From: Paraburkholderia gardini
GTDB lineage: Bacteria; Pseudomonadota; Gammaproteobacteria; Burkholderiales; Burkholderiaceae
Direction: 5' to 3'
Length of the DNA stretch: 64,000 nucleotides
NCBI RefSeq assembly: GCF_907164575.1
Contig: NZ_CAJQYY010000019.1
Coordinates: 1 to 64,000 of the forward strand
Part shown: positions 55,273 through 64,000 of the stretch, piece by piece
Layout of the letters: every line of letters starts with the position of its first letter
Position numbering within the stretch: the first letter of the stretch is position 1
Program-made: the position numbers and the translations under genes
Notes under the pieces: generated by a model
Seen by the model: only the letters and a program-made list of their open reading frames with translations
What the model was told of the DNA's origin: nothing
Database searches by the model: none

Positions 55273-56475
55273 TCAGGCGATTTGCAACAACAGGCCTTTC
55301 AGATACTCGCCTTCCGGAAACGCGGTCAGCAGCGGATGGTCGACGCCCGCGCCGAGCCGCTTCAGGATGCGCGCGTCGATCCGCGCGTCGGAGGCGGCAC
55401 TGGAGACGATTTTCTGGAACAGTTCGGCATCGATCGCGCCGGAGCACGAATAGGTGAAGAGCAGGCCGCCCGGCCGAAGCAGTTTCAGCCCGGTCAGGTT
55501 GATGTCCTTGTAGGCGCGCGCCGCGCGGTCCACATGTTCGCGCGACGGCGCGAATTTGGGCGGATCCAGCACGATCAGGTCGAAACGTTCGCCTTCGTCG
55601 TAAAGACGGCGTAGCGTCTTGAACGCGTCGGCATCGAGCCAGGTGGCGCGCGCAGCGTCGAAACCGTTAGCCGTCACGTTCTGCTGCGCAAGCGCGAGCG
55701 CCTCGCCGGACGAATCGATCGACACCACGCGCTGTGCGCCGCCCTTTAACGCGGCGAGCGAAAAGCCGCCGGTATAGCAGAAGCAGTTGAGCACGTCGCG
55801 ACCCTGTGCAAACTGCTGCACGAGCGCGCGGTTGTCGCGCTGGTCGACGTAGAAACCCGTCTTGTGGCCGTTGCGTACGTCGACGTGATAGCGCACGCCG
55901 TTTTCCGTCGAGATCAGCGTGGCCGGCGGTTCGTCGCCGGCCAGCACGCCGGTTGTCTGTTCGAGGCCTTCCTTCTCGCGGATCGACACGTCGGAGCGTT
56001 CGTAGACGTTCGGACAACCCGTTGCATCTGTCAGCGCCGCGACGATCGCTTCCTTCCACGCCTCGACGCCCGCTGCCATGAACTGGCAGACGATCTGGCC
56101 GCGCTGTGTTTCATCGTCGGCGATGTAGTAGTCGACGACGAGACCGGGCAAACCGTCCGCCTCCCCGAAAATCAGCCGCACGGCGCCGGTGTTCTGCACC
56201 ATCTTTTGACGATGTGCGAGCGCGCGCTGCACGCGGCGCCTGAAGAACGCGTGATCGACGGGCTCGGCCTCGTCGAAGCTCCAGACGCGCGCGCGGATCT
56301 GCGAGTGCGCGCTATACGCCGCGCGCGCCAGAAACCGGCCGTCGTGCGCCCGGACGATGACGGTCGCGCCCGAAGCCGGCTCACCGTCGACGCGATCGAT
56401 CGCGTTCGCATAGACCCACGGATGGCGGCGCAGCAGCGACTTCTCTTTCGACGATTTCAGCGTGACGGTGATCAT
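55273..56475 (-). CDS. RlmI-like class I rRNA methyltransferase
   Basis: A 400-residue SAM-dependent methyltransferase like RlmI, which makes m5C1962 in 23S rRNA. An N-terminal PUA domain (about 1-75; LKSSKEKSLLRRHPWVYANA) precedes the EEHEE domain and Rossmann fold: VLNCFCYTGGFSLAALKGGA (SAM motif), ERFDLIVLDPPKFAPS (catalytic motif) and LLFTYSCSGA with the cysteine. The ATG at 56475 begins the PUA homology. It is 124 bp downstream of xerC on the same strand. Confidence 0.88.
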   Translation of the reverse strand: MITVTLKSSKEKSLLRRHPWVYANAIDRVDGEPASGATVIVRAHDGRFLARAAYSAHSQIRARVWSFDEAEPVDHAFFRRRVQRALAHRQKMVQNTGAVRLIFGEADGLPGLVVDYYIADDETQRGQIVCQFMAAGVEAWKEAIVAALTDATGCPNVYERSDVSIREKEGLEQTTGVLAGDEPPATLISTENGVRYHVDVRNGHKTGFYVDQRDNRALVQQFAQGRDVLNCFCYTGGFSLAALKGGAQRVVSIDSSGEALALAQQNVTANGFDAARATWLDADAFKTLRRLYDEGERFDLIVLDPPKFAPSREHVDRAARAYKDINLTGLKLLRPGGLLFTYSCSGAIDAELFQKIVSSAASDARIDARILKRLGAGVDHPLLTAFPEGEYLKGLLLQIA

Positions 56476-56598
56476 GATTTGACTTTGCGAGGGGCTATTG
56501 CGTGCGGGCGACCGGGCGGACGTCTGTGCCCTGGGCGCTGCGGGAAGATGCATTGATATGGCCGGCGCGCATCAATTCGGGCGCCGGAAAGAGTACGG

Positions 56599-57522
56599 CT
56601 AGTCGCGCTTTTTGGCGCGCGGATGCGCCTGATCGTAGACCCGCGCCAGATGCTGGAAATCGAGCGCCGTATAGACCTGCGTGGCGGTGATGCTCGCGTG
56701 CCCCAACAGTTCCTGCACCGCGCGCAGGTCGCCGCTCGACTGCAGCACGTGCGTGGCGAACGAGTGACGCAGCACGTGCGGATGCACGTTCGCGGGAATG
56801 CCCGCGAGCATCGCGGCACGCTTCACGCGATCGCGCACGACGTTCGGCGACATCCGGTTGCCGCGCGACGAGAGAAACAGCGGGTGCGGATCGTGTTTCA
56901 CGAATTCATCGCGCACGGCGATCCAGGCGCGCAGCGCATCGAGCGCCTTCGCACCGACCGGCACGACGCGGCGCCGGTTGCCCTTGCCGAGCACTTCGAC
57001 CTCGGTCGCGTCGAGCTTGAGCCAGCCTGCCGAGCGATAGCCGTCGCGGTCGGCGAACGCGATGTCCAGCCCGATCAGTTCCGAGAGCCGCAGCCCGGAC
57101 GAGTAGAACAGTTCCAGCATCGCGTGATCGCGTAGCCCTTCGGCGGTGCTCGCGGGGGGCGCTTCCATCAGCGTGTGCGCGTCGTCGACGGAAAGCGCTT
57201 TCGGCAGGGTTTTCGCCTGCTTTGGCGCACGGATGGTAGCGACCGGATTCACCGGCAGATCGATCCGCCCGGCGAGCCAGCGATAGAACGCGCGCCACGA
57301 CGAAAGACGATGACTGATCGAGCGCGCCGACAGGCCGCCCGCGTGCGCCCGCGCGACCGCGCCGCGAATATCGGTGGCGGTGAGCTGCTGGAGCGGGCGA
57401 CCGTTCGCGAGCTTCTTCAGTTCGTCGAGTTCGTGTGCGTAGCCGCGCAGCGTGTGCTCCGACAGCCGCCGCTCATGCTCGAGGCTCGAGAGATAAGCGG
57501 CGACGGGATCGGCGGGATTCAC
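56599..57522 (-). CDS. xerC: Tyrosine recombinase XerC
   Basis: A 307-residue XerC, which with XerD resolves chromosome dimers at dif. The N-terminal core-binding domain (1-100) is followed by catalytic residues Arg (SGLRLSELIGL), Lys (GKGNRRRVVPV), His-x2-Arg-His (HVLRHSFATHVL), His (LGHASITATQ) and Tyr (VYTALDF). It lies in dapF-DUF484-xerC, the same order as in other proteobacteria, which separates it from the accessory recombinases at the left of the window. Confidence 0.95.
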   Translation of the reverse strand: MNPADPVAAYLSSLEHERRLSEHTLRGYAHELDELKKLANGRPLQQLTATDIRGAVARAHAGGLSARSISHRLSSWRAFYRWLAGRIDLPVNPVATIRAPKQAKTLPKALSVDDAHTLMEAPPASTAEGLRDHAMLELFYSSGLRLSELIGLDIAFADRDGYRSAGWLKLDATEVEVLGKGNRRRVVPVGAKALDALRAWIAVRDEFVKHDPHPLFLSSRGNRMSPNVVRDRVKRAAMLAGIPANVHPHVLRHSFATHVLQSSGDLRAVQELLGHASITATQVYTALDFQHLARVYDQAHPRAKKRD

Positions 57523-57558
57523 GGTCTCTGGGTGCGAGGGGTGGACGCGGGCAGGCGT

Positions 57559-58278
57559 TTAGCGCGGCAACAGGCGGCTCAGCGCCGCGCTGGCGAGCGC
57601 GCCGATCTGCGTGAGGAAATCGGTTGCCATGCCGTCGTGAAAGCGCCGGGTATCCGGCGAGCCCATCACGAGCAGACCGAACGCGCTTGCATCGGCGTCG
57701 GCTTCCGGGTCGCGCAGCGCGAGCAGCGCGATGGAAGCGATGGATTGCGCCGGAGCGTCTTCGGCAGGAACGTTGTTCTCGTCCGGGACCGCCGTGAGCG
57801 CGGGTGCGAGCCATTGCGCGGCCTCGAAACCGGTGTTCGCGCCGCAATACGGCGTGGCCAGACTATTCGCGAAAATGCGGACTTCCTCGCCGACGTGGCG
57901 CGCGAATTCCGCGTGCGCGTACGGCTCGGAGACGTCCCACACGCGCAGCGCCGCCTGTGGCACGTCAAAGATGTCGCGCAGGCCGTCGGCGATCGTGCGC
58001 GGCAGCGCGTGCGGATCGCGTTCTGACATCACGCGCGTCGTCCAGCGGCTGAATCTGGCCGCGATGCTGTCGTTTTCGTGACCGTAGCGCAGCAGCTCGG
58101 CGAGCCGCCGTTCAAGGTGTTTGTTCTTGTCGCGCAGCATGTCCATCTGCCGTTCCTGCAGCGACACCGCTGCTTTCCCGTGTGGATTCGCCAGGCGGAT
58201 GGTCGCGAGCATTTCCGCGTGTTCGGCGAAAAAATCAGGGTTGGCAAGCAGGTATTCGGCGACTTCGCGATCGTTCAT
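57559..58278 (-). CDS. DUF484 (GAF-like) protein
   Basis: A 239-residue DUF484 protein. The N-terminal helical segment DREVAEYLLANPDFFAEHAEML and the GAF-like fold (about 90-225) with FGLLVMGSPDTRRFHDGMATDFL are diagnostic. The function is not known. It lies between dapF and xerC, its conserved neighbours, 36 bp before xerC. Confidence 0.9.
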   Translation of the reverse strand: MNDREVAEYLLANPDFFAEHAEMLATIRLANPHGKAAVSLQERQMDMLRDKNKHLERRLAELLRYGHENDSIAARFSRWTTRVMSERDPHALPRTIADGLRDIFDVPQAALRVWDVSEPYAHAEFARHVGEEVRIFANSLATPYCGANTGFEAAQWLAPALTAVPDENNVPAEDAPAQSIASIALLALRDPEADADASAFGLLVMGSPDTRRFHDGMATDFLTQIGALASAALSRLLPR

Positions 58279-58348
58279 GGTTTCGGCTTAAGGGATGCGC
58301 GGGGCGTGGAGTGGTTAATGATGGATTCTTGATGGATTTTGTTTGCAG

Positions 58349-59215
58349 CTAGCCGGCCAGCTCGATCTCGCCTTCGAACACGGTCGTGGCCGGGCCCGCC
58401 ATCATGAGCGGCGCGGCCTCGTCCCGGGCGCCGTTCCATGTAATGGTCAGCGCGCCGCCATGGGTATGCACTGTGACGGGCGAATCGAGCAGCCCGCGAC
58501 GGATGCCCGCCGCGACCGCCGCGCACGCGCCCGTGCCGCACGCGAGCGTTTCGCCCGCACCGCGCTCATGGACGCGCAGCCTGATTTCGTTGCGCGTGAC
58601 GATCTGCATGAAACCGGCGTTCACCTTCTGCGGAAAGCGCGGATGCTTTTCGATCGCGGGGCCGTCGGTGCCGACGGCAAACGCCTCGACGTCGCCGACG
58701 ATCTGCACCGCGTGCGGATTGCCCATCGATATAACCGAAATCTCACGCGTGGCGCCGTTCACGTCGAGCGGCCAGAGCGTGTCGCCGCCTTCACGGCGCC
58801 CTTCGAGGCCACCGGCATCGAACGGGACGCGCGCGGGCTCGAACACCGGCGCGCCCATATCGACGGACACGTCGCCGTTCTCCTGCATGGTGAGCGTGAC
58901 AAGGCCGTTCTGTACCTGCACGCGCACGGTGTGTTTGTCGGTCAGATGCGCGTCGCGCACGAATTTGACGAAGCACCGCGCGCCGTTGCCGCAATGCTCG
59001 ACCTCGCCGCCGTCGCAATTGAAGATGCGATAGCGAAAGTCGACACCTTCCACGGTGGGTCGTTCGACCAGCAGCAACTGGTCGGCACCGACGCCGAAAT
59101 GACGGTCCGCGAGCGCGCGCACCTGTGCCGCCGTCAGCGAGACAGGTTGCGTGTAGCCGTCGAGCACGACGAAGTCATTGCCCGCGCCGTGCATTTTGGT
59201 GAATTTGAGTTTCAT
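58349..59215 (-). CDS. dapF: Diaminopimelate epimerase
   Basis: A 288-residue PLP-independent epimerase converting LL- to meso-diaminopimelate for lysine and peptidoglycan. The two catalytic cysteines are Cys75 in [12 protein letters not shown] and Cys226 in [28 protein letters not shown] and ISMGNPHAV are family motifs. The ATG at 59215 is used because homology begins [10 protein letters not shown]. First gene of dapF-DUF484-xerC, 89 bp after the lpxL-type gene. Confidence 0.96.
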   Translation of the reverse strand: MKLKFTKMHGAGNDFVVLDGYTQPVSLTAAQVRALADRHFGVGADQLLLVERPTVEGVDFRYRIFNCDGGEVEHCGNGARCFVKFVRDAHLTDKHTVRVQVQNGLVTLTMQENGDVSVDMGAPVFEPARVPFDAGGLEGRREGGDTLWPLDVNGATREISVISMGNPHAVQIVGDVEAFAVGTDGPAIEKHPRFPQKVNAGFMQIVTRNEIRLRVHERGAGETLACGTGACAAVAAGIRRGLLDSPVTVHTHGGALTITWNGARDEAAPLMMAGPATTVFEGEIELAG

Positions 59216-59304
59216 CCCACTATTGTAAGGGACGCGCGAGTATGCGCGTGGGTGCCGGTTACGACATTGGTCATCTGGCCAGGGTGCCACCAGATGCGCC
59301 GCGT

Positions 59305-60189
59305 TCAGTAAACGCTCGGGTCACCGGGCGGGCGCGTCTTGAAACGCTTGTGCACCCAGTAGTACTGCTCCGGCATGTTAGGGATCTGCTCCTCGAGAAA
59401 CGCGTTCATGCGGCGTGCATCAAGGTCATCGTCGCCGGTGGGGTAGTTGTCCCACGGCTTGAATACGTTCAGCCGGTAACCCTTGTAGTTCGGCAGCACC
59501 TCGCCGATGAACGGCACCACCTGCGCGCGGCCCACTTTCGCGAGCCGGCCGACGGCGGTCAGTGTGCACGCCGGCACGCCAAAGAAGGGCACGAACGTCG
59601 AATTGCGCATGCCGTAATCCATGTCGGCGCCGAGCATCACGGGCTTGCGATCGCGCAGCCAGCGCAGCACGATGCGCGCGCTGTCGGCGCGGCTCGCCAT
59701 TTCGGCGTCGAACCGGCTGCGCGCGGCCTTTGCCACGGCTTCGAATTCCGGATTCGACATCGGCTGATAGAGGGAGCCGCAGGTCCGATGCAGCGAATAG
59801 TTCAGGAAAATCGAGCCTGCCTCGATGCCGACGAAATGCAGGCCGAGAAAGAGCGTAGGCGGCAGATCGGGATCGTTCAGATCGATTGCGCTGTTCACCT
59901 GCACCAGCTTTTCCAGTTTTCGCGCCGAGCCGAACCACTGGACGCTACGTTCCAGATAACTGCGGATCGCGTGGCGAAAGTGCTTCCGCGCGACGTCTGC
60001 GCGGCGTTCGTCGCTCCATTCCGGGAAGCACAGCTTCAGATTGATATGAACAATGCGTTTGCGGTTACTCGGAATCTGATACAGCAGCCAGCCGAGGCCG
60101 TCACCGAGACGCGCGACGAAACCGTACGGCAGAAGCGCAAATAATTTCAGCAGCGCGATCCCGAATTTGGCCCCATAGCGGCTCAGCAT
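59305..60189 (-). CDS. LpxL/HtrB-family lipid A acyltransferase
   Basis: A 294-residue membrane-bound acyltransferase of the lysophospholipid/lipid A late acyltransferase family, which adds a secondary acyl chain to lipid A. One N-terminal hydrophobic segment (about 10-33) precedes the catalytic HX4E motif in [12 protein letters not shown]. The conserved [24 protein letters not shown] and C-terminal [18 protein letters not shown] follow. LpxL, LpxM and related PhaA-type paralogues are hard to separate, so no symbol is given. The start at 60189 is preceded by GGGGAAG; a start nine codons earlier is less likely. Divergent from metK. Confidence 0.88.
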   Translation of the reverse strand: MLSRYGAKFGIALLKLFALLPYGFVARLGDGLGWLLYQIPSNRKRIVHINLKLCFPEWSDERRADVARKHFRHAIRSYLERSVQWFGSARKLEKLVQVNSAIDLNDPDLPPTLFLGLHFVGIEAGSIFLNYSLHRTCGSLYQPMSNPEFEAVAKAARSRFDAEMASRADSARIVLRWLRDRKPVMLGADMDYGMRNSTFVPFFGVPACTLTAVGRLAKVGRAQVVPFIGEVLPNYKGYRLNVFKPWDNYPTGDDDLDARRMNAFLEEQIPNMPEQYYWVHKRFKTRPPGDPSVY

Positions 60190-60466
60190 GCGGCTTCCCC
60201 GTGTGGGGTGCAGCACGGAAGCGTCTTCAGGAAATCAGAAAAAAGGACGTAATACATCACGCGAGGTCGTTCTGTGACAATCTGAGGAAGTCGCTATAAT
60301 AAGGGCTTCGCCGAGTTAATAGACAACTTGCGGGGCGAAGCTGACGGGTGCCAACACAGTGTTTGCGCGTCCGACGGTTTGTAAATCCGCTAAAGCGTCG
60401 CCGCTTCAGGCCTCCGGAGCTGGCTACGTGAAACTCAACCGTAACCACATAACAGGAGTCTGCAAC
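60190..60466. promoter_or_regulatory. metK promoter and leader
   Basis: On the plus strand TGTGAC (60273-60278), a 16-bp spacer and an exact TATAAT (60295-60300) make a good sigma70 promoter. The predicted leader is about 160 nt, with small hairpins such as AAGCG-TCGC-CGCTT near 60393-60406, and the RBS AGGAG at about 60453. No known SAM- or SAH-riboswitch consensus is recognised. The lpxL-type gene's promoter must also lie in this region. Confidence 0.6.
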
Positions 60467-61654
60467 GTGGCAAACGATTACTTCTTCACCTCCGAATCCG
60501 TTTCCGAGGGTCATCCGGACAAGGTCGCCGACCAGATTTCGGACGCGATTCTCGACGCTATCCTGGCACAGGACAAATATTCGCGTGTTGCAGCGGAAAC
60601 GCTGTGCAACACCGGTCTCGTCGTGCTGGCCGGCGAAATCACCACGACGGCCAACGTCGACTACATCCAGGTCGCGCGCGAAACGATCAAGCGCATCGGC
60701 TACGACAACACCGATTACGGCATCGACTACCGCGGTTGCGCGGTGCTCGTCGCGTACGACAAGCAGTCGCCGGACATCGCCCAGGGCGTGGACCGCGCGC
60801 ACGACAACAACCTCGATCAGGGCGCGGGCGACCAGGGCCTGATGTTCGGTTACGCGTGCGACGAAACGCCGGAACTGATGCCGCTGCCGATCCACCTGTC
60901 GCATCGTCTGGTCGAACGCCAGGCCAATCTGCGCCGCGACGGCCGTCTGCCGTGGCTGCGTCCGGACGCGAAGTCGCAGGTCACGGTGCGCTACGTCGAC
61001 GGCAAGCCGCATGCCATCGACACCGTCGTGCTGTCCACGCAGCATTCGCCGGACATCGAACTGTCGACGCTGCGCGAAGCCGTGATCGAGGAAATCATCA
61101 AGCCGACACTGCCCGCCGAGCTGATCAAGGGCGACATCAAGTTCCTCGTGAACCCGACTGGCCGGTTCGTGATCGGCGGCCCGCAAGGCGACTGCGGCCT
61201 GACCGGCCGCAAGATCATCGTCGACACGTACGGCGGCGCGGCACCGCACGGCGGCGGCGCGTTCTCGGGCAAGGATCCTTCGAAGGTCGACCGTTCGGCG
61301 GCTTATGCCGGCCGTTATGTCGCGAAGAACATCGTCGCGGCGGGCCTGGCTTCGCGCTGCCTGATTCAGGTGTCGTACGCCATCGGTGTGGCGCAGCCGA
61401 CTTCGGTGATGGTCAACACGTTCGGCACGGGCCGCGTGTCGGATGCAACGATCACGCGTCTGGTCCTGGAACACTTCGACCTGCGTCCGAAGGGCATCGT
61501 CCAGATGCTCGACCTGCTGCGCCCGATCTACGAGAAAACCGCTGCTTACGGTCACTTCGGCCGCGAAGAGCCGGAATTCTCGTGGGAATCGGCCGACAAG
61601 GCGCTCGCGCTCGCGGAAGCGGCCGGCACCGAACCGGTTGCCGCACTGGCCTGA
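60467..61654 (+). CDS. metK: S-adenosylmethionine synthetase
   Basis: A 395-residue MAT that makes SAM from ATP and methionine. Conserved segments are [20 protein letters not shown] (start and methionine/ATP site), [12 protein letters not shown] (signature hexapeptide), [17 protein letters not shown] and [16 protein letters not shown] (phosphate-binding P-loop-like). The start is GTG at 60467 after AGGAG; an upstream in-frame ATG at 60359 would place the leader in the coding region and lacks homology. Confidence 0.97.
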   Translation: MANDYFFTSESVSEGHPDKVADQISDAILDAILAQDKYSRVAAETLCNTGLVVLAGEITTTANVDYIQVARETIKRIGYDNTDYGIDYRGCAVLVAYDKQSPDIAQGVDRAHDNNLDQGAGDQGLMFGYACDETPELMPLPIHLSHRLVERQANLRRDGRLPWLRPDAKSQVTVRYVDGKPHAIDTVVLSTQHSPDIELSTLREAVIEEIIKPTLPAELIKGDIKFLVNPTGRFVIGGPQGDCGLTGRKIIVDTYGGAAPHGGGAFSGKDPSKVDRSAAYAGRYVAKNIVAAGLASRCLIQVSYAIGVAQPTSVMVNTFGTGRVSDATITRLVLEHFDLRPKGIVQMLDLLRPIYEKTAAYGHFGREEPEFSWESADKALALAEAAGTEPVAALA

Positions 61655-61689
61655 TCCTGGTCCTGCACGCGAAGTTTGTGTTCTACACA

Positions 61690-61728
61690 GAAAAACCCCG
61701 CCGGCCTGCGCCGCGCGGGGTTTTTTAT
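61690..61728 (+). terminator. Intrinsic terminator after metK
   Basis: AAAACCCCGC (about 61691-61700) pairs with GCGCGGGGTTTT (about 61712-61724), followed by TTTTTT. It lies 36 bp after the metK stop. Confidence 0.85.
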
Positions 61729-61804
61729 TGCAAATCCGGAAAATTGTGCTGCGGCGGTCTGGCCTTGCGCCAGCCGGGCTCAACGCCCGGCCACAGCCTT
61801 TGAT

Positions 61805-62158
61805 TCAATGCGTCGCAAACGTAAACCAGCCCGTGCTCGTGACCGACACGCGACGCGGGCGACGGCTCGTGCTTCGAACCACCGCGGCCGGACGCGCGTT
61901 CAGCGTGCGCAGGGTCGTCGGCTTGCGCAGCAGCGTGCGCAGCGAGAAACGATGTGAACCGCTACTTACGCGAAGCGCCGCGAAAAACGAGTGAAACCAC
62001 ATGCGAAGACTGTCGACGGGCTTCGCGTCGCGCCATTGCCCGGCGAGTGCGCGCGTACGCGCTGAATGATGACGCAACGCACGCATGACGTGGCGGCGCG
62101 CGGGACGCGCAGCCTTCAACGCGGCGCGGGTAAGACTGGTGCTCGATAAGGTGTGCAT
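61805..62158 (-). CDS. Hypothetical Arg-rich protein
   Basis: A 117-residue minus-strand frame starting MHTLSSTSLTRAALKAARPA at 62158. It is very basic (numerous RR, RPR and HR pairs; ARRHVMRALRHHSARTRAL) and has one aromatic stretch RMWFHSFFAALRV. No domain is recognised and there is no clear RBS. High-GC DNA produces Arg-rich chance frames, so it may not be real. It is convergent with metK and lies between it and the PhyH gene. Confidence 0.4.
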   Translation of the reverse strand: MHTLSSTSLTRAALKAARPARRHVMRALRHHSARTRALAGQWRDAKPVDSLRMWFHSFFAALRVSSGSHRFSLRTLLRKPTTLRTLNARPAAVVRSTSRRPRRVSVTSTGWFTFATH

Positions 62159-62585
62159 GGTTTCAGTCAGAAAAATAGGGCATCGGACAAGCGATGGCAG
62201 GTGCGTTGAACGAAGCACCAAACAGGCCAGCGGGGTCGATGGAGAAACCGGGAAATGCGTGGATCGATGCCGCGGCAGCCGTCACAGGCCGCGCGCGCAC
62301 CGCAGAGGCGGGATGGGCAATCAACATGCATGCAGGCTACACGCGATTCATGACGCCAGGAAGTCGGGTTTTTCCCCTTGAGAGTGCGGAAAATGCAGGT
62401 CATAACCCTGTTGCAAACACGGGCCATGAACTGCAATCGCGCGCCCGTGACCGTTTTTCGTGCGGGGCTGCCCCTCGGATGTGCGATACGTCAAGGTAGC
62501 CGTTTGCGCGGTCGCCGATCGCGCGCGCAGCAGGATCGGGTACGTTTTACAATCCGGTATTAGCCAGCCGAACCGGAATGTCTCC
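62159..62585. other. Geneless stretch upstream of PhyH gene
   Basis: About 427 bp separate the hypothetical frame from the PhyH-family start. Short overlapping frames exist on both strands, but none shows a domain or RBS. No terminator, tRNA or clear repeat is seen; the PhyH promoter is presumably here. Confidence 0.55.
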
Positions 62586-63365
62586 ATGTCAGTACAGTCG
62601 CATCCTTCGCTTCATTCGAAAAAGGAACAGGTACAGGTGCTGCGCGAACGCGGCTTCGTGGTCGTGCCCGGCCTGCTTTCGCCAGAGCGCTGCGCGCAGA
62701 TGAAGCAGGTGGCGCAGCGGCAGTTGCAGGAGGCCGCCGCGCCGCTCGAATTCGAGGCGGATCTGCGCTATCCGGGCGCGCCCGAATCGAAGCATGCGCC
62801 TGGCGGACACACCGTGCGGCGCCTGCTCGATGCTTACCAGCGCGATCCGCTCTTTCGCGAATGGGCGACCGCGCCGGAAATTCGTGGCTGGATGGAACTG
62901 TATTTCGGCGAGGAGCCGCGCCTGTCGCGCGCGCATCACAACTGCATGATGACGAAGCACCCCGCGTACGGCAGCCTGACGGGCTGGCATCGCGACGTGC
63001 GGTACTGGTCGTTCGAGCGGGATGACCTGGTGTCGGTGTGGGTCGCGCTCGGACCCGAAACGGTCGACAACGGCGCGCTCTGGTTTGTGCCGCTGTCGCA
63101 CACCGCGCCGTTCACGTCGGAGCGCTTCGATCAGGCGAAATTTTTCCGCTCCGACCTGCCCGAAAATCAGGCGCTGATCCAGACGGCGATCTCGCCGGAA
63201 CTGCAGGCCGGCGACGTCGTGTTCTTCCACTGCAACACGCTGCATTCCGCCGGCAAGAATATCAGCGACGACGTGAAATTTTCGCTCGTGTTCACGTATC
63301 ACGGCGCGAGCAATGTGCCGCTGCCCGGGTCGCGGTCGGCGTCGATTCCGGAAGTCGCGTTCTGA
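62586..63365 (+). CDS. Phytanoyl-CoA dioxygenase (PhyH) family protein
   Basis: A 259-residue Fe(II)/2-oxoglutarate-dependent dioxygenase of the PhyH type. A double-stranded beta-helix is expected: the metal-binding HxD is in GWHRDVRYW, the distal His in HCNTLHSAG, and the 2-oxoglutarate-binding Lys/Arg nearby (VKFSLVF region). The family hydroxylates diverse small molecules; the substrate here is unknown. The ATG at 62586 begins MSVQSHPSLHSK; the upstream in-frame sequence is not homologous. Confidence 0.88.
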   Translation: MSVQSHPSLHSKKEQVQVLRERGFVVVPGLLSPERCAQMKQVAQRQLQEAAAPLEFEADLRYPGAPESKHAPGGHTVRRLLDAYQRDPLFREWATAPEIRGWMELYFGEEPRLSRAHHNCMMTKHPAYGSLTGWHRDVRYWSFERDDLVSVWVALGPETVDNGALWFVPLSHTAPFTSERFDQAKFFRSDLPENQALIQTAISPELQAGDVVFFHCNTLHSAGKNISDDVKFSLVFTYHGASNVPLPGSRSASIPEVAF

Positions 63366-63447
63366 AGCTCGACCGGCGATCTTCAACCGGTAACCGCAAA
63401 CGATGAGCGGTGTTTCAATCGTCAATCGCCGCTCATCGCGCGCGGAT

Positions 63448-63651
63448 CTAGCGCTTGCCCGACACGACGAGACCGGTGAGCCCGGCAAGTGTCGCGACCA
63501 CGCCGCCTGCGATCAGAAAGATCGTCTTGTTTGTCGGTGCGCCCGTGAAGACGCGCGAGACATCGTTGCTGAACGAGTGGAACGACTGGCCACCGAAGTA
63601 AAGCAGCACCACGCCGCCAACGATCAACGCAAACGAGATCGCTCTGGTCAT
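63448..63651 (-). CDS. DUF3185 small membrane protein
   Basis: A 67-residue protein with two hydrophobic helices (about 5-21 and 44-63) and a polar loop containing SFSNDVSRVFTGAPTNKT, the DUF3185 pattern. It is an integral inner-membrane protein of unknown function, often found near general metabolic genes in beta- and gammaproteobacteria. Confidence 0.8.
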   Translation of the reverse strand: MTRAISFALIVGGVVLLYFGGQSFHSFSNDVSRVFTGAPTNKTIFLIAGGVVATLAGLTGLVVSGKR

Positions 63652-63811
63652 GAAAATCCCTCATCGTTAAACATGGTCGCCGCAGTTTAGGCGAGCGACG
63701 TGGCAACGTCCATCCTTCGTCCCGCAGTGTGGGGCGATGCAGTCGACGCCCCGATTGGCTACCATACACAGTTCAGCACGCCTTTTCAGCCTCTATCAGG
63801 GAATTCCAGCG

Positions 63812-64000
63812 ATGGCTTACGAAGCAGCATCAGAACGCTATTCGGACATGCAATACCGCGTCTGCGGCAAGTCGGGGCTCAAGCTGCCGGCGCTGTCGCT
63901 CGGCCTGTGGCACAACTTCGGCGATACGACGCCTTTCTCGACGCAACGCGACATCCTGCGCACCGCGTTCGATCTCGGCATCACGCACTTCGATCTGGCG
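63812..64000 (+). CDS. Aldo/keto reductase (N-terminus, cut by window edge)
   Basis: The first 63 residues of an NADPH-dependent aldo/keto reductase, running off the window. The family start YRVCGKSGLKLPALSLGLWHN includes the characteristic GLG-like loop, and ILRTAFDLGITHFDLA begins the conserved helix/strand before the catalytic Asp-Tyr-Lys-His tetrad, which lies outside. Closest to the YghZ/L-glyceraldehyde-3-phosphate reductase subgroup. The ATG is preceded by AGGGAAT. Confidence 0.85.
   Translation, partial: MAYEAASERYSDMQYRVCGKSGLKLPALSLGLWHNFGDTTPFSTQRDILRTAFDLGITHFDLA

Noticed and set aside
60300..60466. SAM-I, SAM-II or SAH riboswitch in the metK leader
   Set aside because: Conserved cores of these classes were not found by eye; only small hairpins are visible.

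Overview
The window looks like chromosomal DNA of a high-GC betaproteobacterium of the Burkholderiaceae, most probably Paraburkholderia or Burkholderia. This is inferred from gene families and gene order, not from a marker gene: GTP-type PEP carboxykinase, metX-metW, mreBCD-mrdA-rodA, gatCAB, a RegB/RegA-like pair, an hslVU-dksA-COG0523 neighbourhood, and dapF-DUF484-xerC. Nearly all of it from 5 kb onward is ordinary core genome.

Positions 1-4870 are accessory DNA ending at the 3' end of a tRNA-Lys gene. The C-terminal half of an IS66-family transposase is split by an intact 3.5-kb element carrying three overlapping tyrosine-recombinase genes (a RIT, recombinase-in-trio, element). It has 23-bp inverted repeats, and a CGCAA repeat lies at both junctions. 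Removing one CGCAA copy plus the element restores the IS66 reading frame exactly. A perfect 36-bp palindrome lies at the left IS66 junction. No gene is recognised between the IS66 right end (4330) and the tRNA, but two tandem TGCCTACAC repeats near the tRNA look like relics of an integrase attachment site.

5.1-20 kb: a thioesterase and a patatin-like protein; a D-2-hydroxyacid dehydrogenase divergent from pckG; a LysR regulator convergent with topB (topoisomerase III with an H1-like tail); a thioredoxin-like protein; dprA divergent from def-fmt; a LysE-type exporter; and htpX behind a sigma32-like promoter. 20-29 kb: rsmB, a DUF4390 protein and an NtrY/NtrX-like two-component system in one overlapping run, then tRNA-Phe, queC-queE-queD, an HpaI-type aldolase and a Sel1-repeat protein.

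29-41 kb: the rod-shape operon mreB-mreC-mreD-mrdA-rodA (minus strand) divergent from gatC-gatA-gatB, then a PPK2-family kinase and exonuclease III. 41-50 kb (mostly minus strand): an M48 protease, ampG, metX-metW, and argB-HAD phosphatase-slmA. A CWC protein and a RegB/RegA-like redox pair follow on the plus strand.

50-64 kb: hslV-hslU with a sigma32-like promoter; a dksA whose zinc-finger cysteines are mostly replaced, next to a His-rich COG0523 GTPase; an rlmI-like methyltransferase; xerC, DUF484, dapF and an LpxL-type acyltransferase; metK, divergent, with a long leader; a PhyH-family dioxygenase; a small DUF3185 membrane protein; and the start of an aldo/keto reductase cut by the window edge. 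The least ordinary part is the nested RIT/IS66 structure and its ends; the DksA/COG0523 pair and its dyad-rich spacer come next.
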